DNA of 48,093 nucleotides from SIG454 sp045646365. Lineage in GTDB: Bacteria; Bacillota; Clostridia; Monoglobales; Monoglobaceae. This document shows, piece after piece, positions 7,448-15,518 of this stretch. Made by a program: the position numbers and the translations under genes. Under the pieces are notes generated by a model. That model saw only the letters and a list, made by a program, of their open reading frames with translations, had not been told where the DNA came from and did not search any database. The DNA lies in NCBI GenBank assembly GCA_045646365.1, contig JAZRKP010000004.1:1-48093 (forward strand). The letters run 5' to 3'. Numbering within the stretch: position 1 is the first letter of the stretch; each line of letters starts with the position of its first letter.

Positions 7448-9214
7448 TTAACCAAGTCTCTTTTCGAGGTCGTCCATACTTTCAACGATTTCTTTTGGAA
7501 GCTTGTCGCCAAACTGAGCGAAGAATTCTCTCTGCTGGCTAACTTCATCCTTCCAAACATCCTTGTCGATTGAAAGAAGCTCTGTTAAAGCTGCATCATC
7601 AATATCAAGACCGTCGAGGTCGAGGTCTTCCTTATTAGGAACGAAACCGATTGGTGTTTCAACAGCGTCAACCTTACCGTCGCATCTTTCGATAATCCAG
7701 TTGAGGACACGCATATTGTCACCAAATCCAGGCCACATAAAGTTGCCTTCGTCGTCAAGTCTGAACCAGTTTACATTGAATACCTGCGGTGGGTTAGCAA
7801 TCTTTTTACCCATATCGTACCAATGCTGGAAGTAATCAGCCATATTGTATCCAACGAATGGACGCATAGCCATTGGGTCTCTTCTTACAACGCCTACTGC
7901 ACCAGCAGCAGCTGCAGTTGTTTCAGATGCCATTGTTGCACCAACGAATACACCGTGGTTCCAGTCACGAGCCTGGTATACGAGCGGAGCAGTCTTTGCT
8001 CTTCTTCCACCGAATACGATAGCAGAAATCGGAACACCGTTTGGATTTTCAAATTCAGAAGAGATACATGGGCAGTTGATAGCAGGAGCTGTGAATCTTG
8101 AGTTTGGATGAGCAAGCTTCTTGCCTTCTGCCATATATTCCTTACCGTTACACTTATTGCCGAGCCAATCTGTTGCATTTTCAGGCGGGTTCTTATCAAG
8201 ACCTTCCCACCAAACAGTCATATCGTCATTATTGATAGCAACATTTGTGAAGATTGTGTTCTTCATTGTTGATTCCAAAGCATTGAAGTTTGTCTTAACG
8301 CTTGTTCCCGGAGCAACGCCGAAGAAACCAGCTTCTGGGTTGATAGCATAAAGTCTGCCATCTTCGCCAACTCTGATCCAAGCAATATCGTCACCAACTG
8401 TCCAGATTTTGTAGCCCTGAGCTTTAAGACCTTCCGGTGGGATAAGCATAGCGAGGTTTGTCTTACCGCAAGCTGATGGGAATGCAGCACAGATATACTT
8501 AACTTCGCCCTGTGGATTTTCGAGACCGAGGATGAGCATATGTTCAGCCATCCAGCCTTCATTCTTACCGAGGTAAGAAGCAATTCTTAATGCAAAACAT
8601 TTCTTACCGAGGAGAACATTTCCGCCGTAAGCTGAGTTAATTGACCAGATTGTGTCATCCTGTGGGAAATGAACGATATATCTTTCTTCAGGATTTACAT
8701 CTTTCTTAGCGTGGAGACACTTAACGAAATCCCCGTCGCCAAGAGCCTCAAGAACGGCTTTACCGATTCTTGTCATAATAGCCATATTGAGAACAACATA
8801 GATACTATCTGTAAGCTCAACACCGATTTTAGAGAACTGTGAGCCAACAGGACCCATTGAATAAGGGATAACATACATTGTTCTGCCCTTCATTGAGCCT
8901 TCATAAAGCTTTGAGAGCTTAGCATACATTTCAGCAGGTTCCATCCAGTTATTGATTGGGCCAGCTTCTTCCTTTGTTGGAGTACAAATAAATGTTCTGT
9001 CTTCAACGCGGGCAACATCATTTTCAGCAGTTCTGTGATAATAACAGCCAGGGAGTTTCTCCTGATTAAGCTTTATTATTTCACCAGATGCAACTGCTTC
9101 TGCACGAAGAGCTTCGAGCTGTTCTTCGCTTCCGTCAATCCATACGATTTGGTCAGGCTGACACATTTTAACCATTTCGTCAAGCCATGCCAACACTTTT
9201 TTATTGTTAGTCAT
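7448..9214 (-). CDS. pckG: Phosphoenolpyruvate carboxykinase (GTP)
   Basis: 588 residues, the normal length of GTP-dependent PEPCK. It interconverts oxaloacetate plus GTP with PEP, CO2 and GDP in the cytoplasm. The nucleotide-binding kinase loop FPSACGKTN (around 245-253) carries the catalytic Cys typical of the GTP class. The metal and substrate region WTVGDDIAW and the INCPCISSEFENPNGVPISA segment are also present. ATG at 9214 follows AGGAGG; the frame opens 18 bases earlier without a ribosome site. In fermenters making succinate the enzyme commonly runs toward oxaloacetate, conserving energy as GTP. That direction would feed the malate dehydrogenase, fumarase and fumarate reductase encoded at 26.7-39 kb. 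Confidence 0.97.
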   Translation of the reverse strand: MTNNKKVLAWLDEMVKMCQPDQIVWIDGSEEQLEALRAEAVASGEIIKLNQEKLPGCYYHRTAENDVARVEDRTFICTPTKEEAGPINNWMEPAEMYAKLSKLYEGSMKGRTMYVIPYSMGPVGSQFSKIGVELTDSIYVVLNMAIMTRIGKAVLEALGDGDFVKCLHAKKDVNPEERYIVHFPQDDTIWSINSAYGGNVLLGKKCFALRIASYLGKNEGWMAEHMLILGLENPQGEVKYICAAFPSACGKTNLAMLIPPEGLKAQGYKIWTVGDDIAWIRVGEDGRLYAINPEAGFFGVAPGTSVKTNFNALESTMKNTIFTNVAINNDDMTVWWEGLDKNPPENATDWLGNKCNGKEYMAEGKKLAHPNSRFTAPAINCPCISSEFENPNGVPISAIVFGGRRAKTAPLVYQARDWNHGVFVGATMASETTAAAAGAVGVVRRDPMAMRPFVGYNMADYFQHWYDMGKKIANPPQVFNVNWFRLDDEGNFMWPGFGDNMRVLNWIIERCDGKVDAVETPIGFVPNKEDLDLDGLDIDDAALTELLSIDKDVWKDEVSQQREFFAQFGDKLPKEIVESMDDLEKRLG

Positions 9215-9249
9215 TTTAATAACCTCCTTCAAATTTACAATTTGGATTT

Positions 9250-9278
9250 ATTATAACATATTTTTTTCCATTTTGCAA
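9250..9278 (-). promoter_or_regulatory. Sigma-A promoter of pckG
   Basis: On the minus strand TTGCAA, 17 bases, TATAAT, located 36 bases upstream of the start codon. Confidence 0.75.
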
Positions 9279-9315
9279 TACATTTATTACAATTTAGTTA
9301 TTTTTTTAACAAAGT

Positions 9316-9353
9316 TTATGCAGATATGCCGAAAAATGGGCTTATCTGCATAA
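9316..9353. terminator. Terminator hairpin after yycI-like gene
   Basis: TTATGCAGATA pairs with TATCTGCATAA (11 bp), with an inner GCC/GGC stem and an A-rich loop. It lies between the 3' end of the yycI-like gene and the pckG promoter. Confidence 0.65.
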
Positions 9354-9367
9354 TTTTTTCTTTAAAT

Positions 9368-10162
9368 TCATATATTTATGAGGTTTCCGTTTCTTGCGTC
9401 GTAATACAAAAATGTGTTATCTTCAAAGGAAATTTTCCAGACGGGGAGAGAGAGGACATTGATATAAACTCCTGCACTTTTTCCGAAATAGTAACCAAAC
9501 TCAATATTTGAAATTTTAATTGTTTCATCTCTCGGCTTATCTTTTGGAACAGCGACGATTATACTTTCAACAGGGAGCAGTTTTTCCTCATACGCTCTGA
9601 GGTTTCCGTCATTTCTTATTATATTTCTTCCCTCAAGCTTTATTATTCCTTTTTCATTAAGATAAAAATCAATAAAGCTATCAAAAAACAGGCAATTATC
9701 ATAACAAAGATTGAATCTCACTCTCGCTTCCTTATCAGAAAACTTCACTTTCCCCTGTTGATACATTTCCGAATTTATTCCGCTTTCATTCATATAATTG
9801 ACGCAGGCATCAACCACGGATTTTTCGCTAAGATTAACCTTTCCCTCAGGCTTAAATTTCACAGTAAACAATTCGTCTTTTTCCGAAATTTCTCCTGTTT
9901 TCCCCTTAATTTTCTTTGCAAATGAGGAATCACAGTCTATAAGCCTTGTAACATAACACGCTGAATAATTTTTACGGTTTTCAGGAAAATCCTCATCCTC
10001 AAGGATAATATTTCCCCGACTCAGTACCGAAACAACATTATTCCGTGTTTCCTGACTAACACGGCTGTCAGATAGTTTAAGATTCAGATAATATATTGAG
10101 AAAACAATATTTATCAAAACCAGAACCACGATTATTATTTTTTTAAACCGTTTCCAATCCAT
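9368..10162 (-). CDS. YycI-like membrane-anchored protein
   Basis: 264 residues: a short basic N-terminus with the MDWKRFKKI start typical of YycI, one transmembrane helix (about 8-26) and an extracytoplasmic domain. In Bacillus and relatives YycI acts with YycH to modulate the WalK sensor kinase that governs cell-wall metabolism. It lies 12 bases downstream of the YycH-like gene. No walR, walK or yycJ gene is in the window, so either the kinase is elsewhere or the pair does another job. Assigned from layout and N-terminal pattern; overall similarity to YycI is modest. Confidence 0.65.
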   Translation of the reverse strand: MDWKRFKKIIIVVLVLINIVFSIYYLNLKLSDSRVSQETRNNVVSVLSRGNIILEDEDFPENRKNYSACYVTRLIDCDSSFAKKIKGKTGEISEKDELFTVKFKPEGKVNLSEKSVVDACVNYMNESGINSEMYQQGKVKFSDKEARVRFNLCYDNCLFFDSFIDFYLNEKGIIKLEGRNIIRNDGNLRAYEEKLLPVESIIVAVPKDKPRDETIKISNIEFGYYFGKSAGVYINVLSLPVWKISFEDNTFLYYDARNGNLINI

Positions 10163-10174
10163 ATGAATTTCCCC

Positions 10175-11638
10175 TTAGTTAACTGCCCAGTCCGTTATCA
10201 TACTTTCGTTATTCTTCTTATAGCCATAATATAGATGGCTGTCATAGATATATATATTTTCCGCATCCTTATGTTCACTGCAATATTCATCAATAGCGGT
10301 TATCATTTGTCTGTTTGACACAGTTTCACCCGTCTTAACGAAGTTCTTAAGCTCCATCTTAAAGGTTTTAAGCTTCCCGTTTGAAACCACCGCTTCAACA
10401 GCATGGGCGCCAGGCTCATCTGCATATTCCATAGCCAAACCGTTTATATAATAGTCAAAATACAGTTTTATCACACTTTGCCTATCCTCAGAACATTCCA
10501 TACCTGTAAGTTTTATTTCATAATCGGCATTTTTTATATCTGTCCCTGTTATTTCAAACATACCGAGGATTGTTTTAAGCGTACCCGAAATCGCAATATA
10601 TAAAGCATTGGAGCCTGTCTGGACTGTGCCACCTGTTATATCAATGCCGTTTTCCGTTCCGCTTGCGTGGAACTTTATTATTCCGTCAGAGCTAAGCTCT
10701 ATTTTTCTGTCGGGGGCAAGCAAAATTCTGGAGTTCTCTCTGTCGCCGTAACTTCTTACTGTTTCAGGGTCACAGCCAAATATCCTCATAACATTTCTTG
10801 AAAGTTCGTTCTGACCTACCTCCAAAAGCTTACTCGAATATGTTTCAGGCACCTTCGCCAAAAGCACAGGTGTTTCTATATTTACGAGAGGGATTGTCAG
10901 CATTGAGCTTATCATTGTTGAGTTACCCGTATAATTATCAAGTTTAAGCTCATATCCGAATGCGTAGTTTTTATCCATAACATTTTCTAGCGAGCCAATG
11001 ACTTTATTCAGTGATTTAATAGGTATTGATGTTTCAAACCGCACAATCTTCTCGGTTTTCGCTTCCTTTATATATATAACCGCATTCTTCTGATTGGGGA
11101 GTCCCGTTACTATAATAGCATCGGAGAAAGCCGTTATAAAATCAGTTATGGGACTTTCGCTTATTTCCAGGAACTGCACCTGAAACACGGGGTCAATAGG
11201 AGCAGGGAAGTGCAGGAGCACGGAATTAACCGAGAGCATATTCTTCCACACACTCAAATCCGTCATCACAGTTCCGCTGGTTATCTTTCCATACATATTT
11301 TTAATTATATCCATAGCCGACGGATTGACTTTCACATACCGCTCCGTTCCTGAATACAATATATCTCTGTTTCCGTTTTTGTTTACCACGATATATTCAG
11401 GGCTTGTATAGTCCCAGAACGCCTTGGTTATATTCTCATCATCTATATCGGACGGGTTACGGAAAAGCTCCTGAATTGAAGCACTTTCTCTCTCCGTTTC
11501 CTTAACCCCGATATTCTGAGCACGAAACACAACCGCAAACATAGCCACGGTTATCGAAAGCAGAATAATTATCGCAACTGATGTTAAGGCATTGCTCCGC
11601 CGTTCTTTATCTAAGAAAAATTCTCTGAGCTGTTTCAT
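10175..11638 (-). CDS. YycH-like membrane-anchored protein
   Basis: 487 residues with one N-terminal transmembrane helix (about 18-36) and a large extracytoplasmic domain, the architecture of YycH. ATG follows AAGGAGGG. It is immediately followed by the YycI-like gene, as in classical yycHI pairs. YycH normally restrains WalK through transmembrane contacts with YycI. The WalRK genes usually found just upstream are missing; a secreted protein gene and terminator precede instead. No separate promoter was seen between the terminator at 11664-11690 and the start, so some read-through may be needed. Confidence 0.65.
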   Translation of the reverse strand: MKQLREFFLDKERRSNALTSVAIIILLSITVAMFAVVFRAQNIGVKETERESASIQELFRNPSDIDDENITKAFWDYTSPEYIVVNKNGNRDILYSGTERYVKVNPSAMDIIKNMYGKITSGTVMTDLSVWKNMLSVNSVLLHFPAPIDPVFQVQFLEISESPITDFITAFSDAIIVTGLPNQKNAVIYIKEAKTEKIVRFETSIPIKSLNKVIGSLENVMDKNYAFGYELKLDNYTGNSTMISSMLTIPLVNIETPVLLAKVPETYSSKLLEVGQNELSRNVMRIFGCDPETVRSYGDRENSRILLAPDRKIELSSDGIIKFHASGTENGIDITGGTVQTGSNALYIAISGTLKTILGMFEITGTDIKNADYEIKLTGMECSEDRQSVIKLYFDYYINGLAMEYADEPGAHAVEAVVSNGKLKTFKMELKNFVKTGETVSNRQMITAIDEYCSEHKDAENIYIYDSHLYYGYKKNNESMITDWAVN

Positions 11639-11663
11639 AAAACCCCTCCTTCCTGTATATTAC

Positions 11664-11690
11664 CAAAAAGGACGACTATAAAGCCGTCCT
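11664..11690 (-). terminator. Intrinsic terminator after secreted-protein gene
   Basis: On the minus strand AGGACGGC pairs with GTCGTCCT (one G-T pair) and is followed by TTTTT. Confidence 0.75.
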
Positions 11691-11703
11691 CCCATAATCC
11701 ATT

Positions 11704-12192
11704 TTAATATACGCCCCAAGAACGAATAACATCAATTATATTATAATCGTGCTTGATAATATAAAATTTTCCAATCTGAACCAAATCACCTTTTTCAGCA
11801 TAAAGCATATAACTGTTTGAACCCTGTTCAAGGTTTACCGTATTGAAAAACAATGTCGATTCACCAATAGTGCTGGAAACACTCTGCTTTTCTGTAGCAA
11901 TAACGCCGTCCTCACCAACTGTTGTAACGGTCTTATAAAGCTTTTCATAAAGCCCTCTTTCAGGATTGAAAAAATATACTGTAACAACTGTGCCAATCTC
12001 GCCATATCCGGAAAGAACATAGGAGTTATCAAAGGTTATATCACTGGACCCCTCAGGGTTTGTCACAGTAACCAAAGCCTTCGTATTTCCCACTTCGTCA
12101 GGGGATAAATAATCCGGCGCAGCAAACGCCGTCATTCCAAACAATCCGACTAAGGCAGCAAGCATCATCAAAGAAACTATTATCTTTTTCAT
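11704..12192 (-). CDS. Secreted protein with signal peptide, function unknown
   Basis: 162 residues. A clear signal peptide starts MKKIIVSLMM and should be cleaved after the AFA at about residues 22-24. The mature part has a bacterial-Ig-like flavour: ALVTVTNPEGSS, a YVLSGYGEIGTVVTVYFF segment and a SNSYMLYAEKGD segment resemble beta strands of adhesion-type domains. ATG at 12192 follows AGGAGG; the frame opens 48 bases upstream without a ribosome site. Possibly works at the cell surface with the downstream YycHI-like proteins, but there is no direct evidence. Confidence 0.75.
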   Translation of the reverse strand: MKKIIVSLMMLAALVGLFGMTAFAAPDYLSPDEVGNTKALVTVTNPEGSSDITFDNSYVLSGYGEIGTVVTVYFFNPERGLYEKLYKTVTTVGEDGVIATEKQSVSSTIGESTLFFNTVNLEQGSNSYMLYAEKGDLVQIGKFYIIKHDYNIIDVIRSWGVY

Positions 12193-12366
12193 AACACTAC
12201 CTCCTGTTTCTATTATAAGCAACGCCCCAAAAAGGGACACTTCCCATCTTTTACGATAACATTATAACACACTTATGTTACACAAATATTACAAGCATCT
12301 TACATTTATATAAATTATTTCAAATGGTGGAAACTTATGCCGTTAAACGCCGTTGTTATGCGGTTT
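12193..12366. other. Intergenic region with minus-strand -10 elements
   Basis: A TATAAT on the minus strand (12266-12261) and another nearer the gene are plausible -10 boxes for the secreted-protein gene, but neither has a good -35. No RNA gene or convincing terminator was seen for the TPR gene upstream. Confidence 0.3.
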
Positions 12367-13131
12367 TCAGGCATTTGTCTCTAACTCAATTTTCTTATGG
12401 GCATAGTAAATATCCTCGACTCTCTCCCGTGAAAGAGTTGAAAGAAAACTAAAACTCTTTTCAAGAGCCTTGCCGAGATATTCGACACCTTCGCTGTGTC
12501 TGCCGTTTTCCATAAGCAAAACACCATAACCATAATACGGCTCAGGGAAATGCGGTTCTCTCTCAATAACTTTTTCATACACTTCCATAGCCTTTTCCGT
12601 CTCTCCGCAAAGGGCATAAGCCTCTGCAAGATTATCAAGAATAACATCATCGTCAGAATTGTATTCATACGCCTCCAAGCAAAGCTTCAACGCCTTTTCC
12701 TTATCTTTTTTAATGATATAGAAAAGACCAAGCGTTTCGTATACAACTGATGTGATATACCCCTCGTCAAGAAGGTCCTCAAGAATTTCTATGGCATCAT
12801 CAAGCTGACCGTCTTTCCACATAACAAGGGAATTTATAGACCGGAGCCTTTGTTTCTGCACTTTTTTCAGTTTACCCTCCATAGCAGTTCTGTTAAAAAT
12901 AATTCTTGCCTCTGTCAAAAATCCGTTTTTAATAAAAAAGTATCCGCAATTAAGAGTTGCATCAAAGTTCATTCCGCCAATCTTATCCGCAAGACGATAA
13001 AGCCTTTCCGCCTTAGCCTTGTCCCCCTTAGCAAGAGCATTAGCCGCCATTCCCACAAGAACAGTCCCTCTTCTCCATATAGAAAACGCAATAATTATTG
13101 CAACAACAATCAAAAATATTATCTTTACCAA
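12367..13131 (-). CDS. TPR-repeat protein with N-terminal membrane anchor
   Basis: 254 residues. The first ~20 form a hydrophobic helix (IIFLIVVAIIIAFSIW) followed by a basic stretch, so it is probably anchored with the repeats in the cytoplasm. At least four tetratricopeptide repeats follow, with clear A-x-A-Y/L-x-x-x-G-E patterns at about 30-60, 105-135, 140-165 and 170-200. Such repeats mediate protein-protein contacts; the partner is unknown. The start is TTG at 13131, chosen because GAGGTGA stands just upstream and no ATG is suitably placed. It has its own sigma-A promoter. Confidence 0.75.
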   Translation of the reverse strand: MVKIIFLIVVAIIIAFSIWRRGTVLVGMAANALAKGDKAKAERLYRLADKIGGMNFDATLNCGYFFIKNGFLTEARIIFNRTAMEGKLKKVQKQRLRSINSLVMWKDGQLDDAIEILEDLLDEGYITSVVYETLGLFYIIKKDKEKALKLCLEAYEYNSDDDVILDNLAEAYALCGETEKAMEVYEKVIEREPHFPEPYYGYGVLLMENGRHSEGVEYLGKALEKSFSFLSTLSRERVEDIYYAHKKIELETNA

Positions 13132-13173
13132 TCAAATCACCTCGTATCTGTACGATTACACACAGTATCTTAT

Positions 13174-13202
13174 ATTATAGTACATTTAAAAAATAAAATC
13201 AA
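13174..13202 (-). promoter_or_regulatory. Sigma-A promoter of the TPR gene
   Basis: On the minus strand TTGATT, 17 bases, TATAAT. Confidence 0.75.
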
Positions 13203-13233
13203 CACCTTTTTTCTAATATTTTTCAAAAAAAGC

Positions 13234-13262
13234 TTGAAATCAAAAAATTTTTATGCTATAAT
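13234..13262 (+). promoter_or_regulatory. Sigma-A promoter of tRNA-Thr
   Basis: TTGAAA, 17 bases, TATAAT, ending 19 bases before the tRNA. Confidence 0.8.
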
Positions 13263-13281
13263 AACTTGGTAATTTGGTGAT

Positions 13282-13357
13282 GCTGGTGTAGCTCAGTTGG
13301 TAGAGCATCTCACTCGTAATGAGAAGGTCACGTGTTCAAGTCACGCCACCAGCTCCA
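13282..13357 (+). tRNA. tRNA-Thr (anticodon CGU)
   Basis: Complete cloverleaf. The acceptor stem GCTGGTG pairs with CACCAGC. The anticodon stem TCTCA/TGAGA encloses CTCGTAA with the anticodon CGT at 13315-13317, which reads ACG threonine codons. The T arm contains GTTCAAGTC. CCA is encoded at 13355-13357. A stand-alone tRNA with its own promoter and terminator. Confidence 0.97.
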
Positions 13358-13360
13358 ATT

Positions 13361-13395
13361 AACTTCTTATCTGTTTCGGATAGGAAGTTTTTTAT
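13361..13395 (+). terminator. Terminator of tRNA-Thr
   Basis: AACTTCTTATC pairs with GATAGGAAGTT (one wobble), followed by a T-rich tract. Confidence 0.85.
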
Positions 13396-13448
13396 TTCTC
13401 CCACCGTGACCTGCTTTTGTTTAAAATGCTCCGCATTTTCATAATCAA

Positions 13449-13472
13449 AAACGCCACGAACCCGTGGCGTTT
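13449..13472 (-). terminator. Terminator of the aldolase gene
   Basis: AAACGCCACG pairs with CGTGGCGTTT around a 4-base loop. On the minus strand it is followed by a T run. Confidence 0.85.
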
Positions 13473-13480
13473 ATTTAATC

Positions 13481-14389
13481 TTATTTTAATTTAGAGTGAT
13501 TTCCTGTTGTGCGTAAGAATTCACTGATTACCCAGCGAGTACGCTCATAAACCTTTTCCTGCGCATAAGCGATGTCGCCCGGTTTTTCTTCAAGTGCAAA
13601 TTCGTATGGCTGACGAATTTCTGTTCCAACATTGATTTTCGCAATACCGTTTTCCATTGCTCTTAAAATATAGTCCTGCTCTATTCCGCTTCCGCCGTGG
13701 AGAACTAAAGGCATATTTCCCGTAACCTTGAAAAGCTCTGCGATATGGTCTATATCAAGACGAGCCTGTGGTTTTTTAAGGTGCTTCGTACTTGATGCAA
13801 TAGCGCCGTGGAAACTTCCTGCCGCAACACTCATCCAGTCACAACCTGATTCCTTTGCAAATCTTTCAGCTTCTTCAGGCTTTGTAAATCCCTTTTTCGT
13901 TGTGAAAAGTTCCTCATAGGAAAGACCGATTCCGCTTCCCTCATGACCTGAAACCGCACCAAGTTCTGCCTCAACTGCAGCGCCGTATTCTTTAGCAAGC
14001 TTTGCAACTTCTGCGGTTGTCGCAATATTTTCATCAAGCGGAAGACGGGAGCCGTCAACCATAACTGACTGATAACCGCAATCAAGCGCACGCTTTATAA
14101 TAGAAAGATAGTCAACTTTCATCTGGTCCTCGTCGATTGCAGGAACATGGTCAAGGTGAAGAAGTGTGTAGCCCTCTTTACAATATTTTCTGTATTCCTC
14201 CGCCACCGCCTCAAGGCTCTTTGACTCAAACTTTTCCCATTCAAGACGGGCAACCTGAATCATAGCTAAAGAATCTTCGTCAACAATAGCTTTAACAATC
14301 GGCTCAACCATAGGAAGATAAGGGATGTTAAAAGCAGGAATAATTGTGTGTGCCTGCATAGCGGCACGAACTGCCTGTTGTGAATTCAT
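13481..14389 (-). CDS. Class II fructose/tagatose-bisphosphate-type aldolase
   Basis: 302-residue cytoplasmic zinc aldolase of the FbaA/GatY/KbaY family, which cleaves a ketose 1,6-bisphosphate into dihydroxyacetone phosphate and an aldehyde. Visible family features are HLDH (catalytic Asp and zinc His), DGS, VEAELGAVSG, SFHG and LHGGSG (zinc His residues), and the phosphate-binding INVGTE segment. The sub-family motif DGSHLP is here DGSRLP, and GGxED is replaced by GHEGSG, so this is a divergent member and sugar specificity (fructose, tagatose or other) is open. ATG follows GGAGGAG. It has its own strong promoter and terminator and is probably monocistronic. Confidence 0.85.
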   Translation of the reverse strand: MNSQQAVRAAMQAHTIIPAFNIPYLPMVEPIVKAIVDEDSLAMIQVARLEWEKFESKSLEAVAEEYRKYCKEGYTLLHLDHVPAIDEDQMKVDYLSIIKRALDCGYQSVMVDGSRLPLDENIATTAEVAKLAKEYGAAVEAELGAVSGHEGSGIGLSYEELFTTKKGFTKPEEAERFAKESGCDWMSVAAGSFHGAIASSTKHLKKPQARLDIDHIAELFKVTGNMPLVLHGGSGIEQDYILRAMENGIAKINVGTEIRQPYEFALEEKPGDIAYAQEKVYERTRWVISEFLRTTGNHSKLK

Positions 14390-14428
14390 AACTTTTCTCC
14401 TCCGTTATGTATATTTTATACAATGATT

Positions 14429-14457
14429 ATTATAGTATATTTACCCAAATATGTCAA
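14429..14457 (-). promoter_or_regulatory. Sigma-A promoter of the aldolase gene
   Basis: On the minus strand a perfect TTGACA, 17 bases, and a perfect TATAAT. Confidence 0.85.
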
Positions 14458-14458
14458 T

Positions 14459-14486
14459 AAAAAAGAGCGGATTTCCGCTCTTTTTT
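14459..14486. terminator. Terminator of the GGGtGRT operon
   Basis: AAAAAAGAGCGG pairs with CCGCTCTTTTTT around a 4-base loop, right after the stop of the GGGtGRT gene. Confidence 0.9.
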
Positions 14487-14501
14487 ATATTCGTTATTAT
14501 A

Positions 14502-15500
14502 TTACTTACAAGCCTCTTCGATAGCAACAGCAACTGCAACAGTCATACCAACCATTGGGTTGTTCCCTGCACCGATAAGTCCCATCATTTCAACATGGGC
14601 CGGAACTGAAGATGAACCTGCGAACTGAGCGTCTGAGTGCATTCTTCCCATTGTATCTGTCATACCGTAAGAAGCAGGACCTGCAGCCATATTATCAGGA
14701 TGGAGTGTTCTACCTGTACCACCGCCGGATGCAACTGAGAAGTATTTCTTACCCTGTTCGATACATTCTTTCTTATATGTTCCTGCAACCGGGTGCTGGA
14801 ATCTTGTTGGGTTTGTGGAGTTACCTGTTATAGAAACATCAACGCCTTCAAGGTGCATAATTGCAACGCCTTCACGAACATCGTCGGAACCGTAGCAACG
14901 AACTTTTGCTCTTTCGCCGTTTGAATATGCTGTTTCCTTAACGATTTCAACCTTACCTGTGTAGTAATCAAACTTAGTCTGAACATAAGTAAAGCCGTTG
15001 ATTCTTGAGATAATCTGAGCAGCGTCCTTACCGAGACCGTTTAAGATAACACGGAGGTCTTCTTTTCTTGCTTTGTTAGCCGATCTTGCAAGACCGATAG
15101 CACCTTCAGCAGCAGCGAAGGATTCGTGACCTGCCAAGAAAGCAAAGCACTTTGTTTCGTCACGGAGGAGCATAGCGCCGAGGTTACCGTGACCGATACC
15201 AACTTTTCTGTCGTCGGCAACAGAGCCAGGAATACAGAAAGACTGGAGACCTACACCAATTTTTTCAGCAGCGTCAGCCGCTTTTGTTGCGCCGTCTTTG
15301 ATAGCGATAGCTGCGCCAACAATATATGCCCAGCAAGCGTTTTCAAAGCAGATAGGCTGAATTCCTTTAATGATGTTATATACATCAATACCCTTATCAT
15401 CACAGATTTTCTTAGCTTCTTCGATTGAAGCGATACCGTGCTTATTAAGCTCTGCGTTGATTTGGTCTATTCTTCTTTCATAACTTTCAAATAAAGCCAT
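14502..15500 (-). CDS. GGGtGRT family protein
   Basis: 332 residues. It contains the name-giving motif GGGTGRT in ASGGGTGRTLHPDN (about 254-267), plus Gly-rich segments such as GHGNLGAMLL and LIGAGNNPMVGMT. The family is conserved in anaerobes, of unknown biochemical function, and typically sits next to a NifU-like scaffold protein, exactly as here (18-base gap, scaffold first). ATG follows GAGGGAGG. Probably cytoplasmic and linked to Fe-S or selenium/sulfur-related metabolism by association only. The gene shares a promoter upstream of the NifU-like gene and ends at a strong terminator. Confidence 0.9.
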   Translation of the reverse strand: MALFESYERRIDQINAELNKHGIASIEEAKKICDDKGIDVYNIIKGIQPICFENACWAYIVGAAIAIKDGATKAADAAEKIGVGLQSFCIPGSVADDRKVGIGHGNLGAMLLRDETKCFAFLAGHESFAAAEGAIGLARSANKARKEDLRVILNGLGKDAAQIISRINGFTYVQTKFDYYTGKVEIVKETAYSNGERAKVRCYGSDDVREGVAIMHLEGVDVSITGNSTNPTRFQHPVAGTYKKECIEQGKKYFSVASGGGTGRTLHPDNMAAGPASYGMTDTMGRMHSDAQFAGSSSVPAHVEMMGLIGAGNNPMVGMTVAVAVAIEEACK

Positions 15501-15518
15501 AGTTATAACCTCCCTCTC

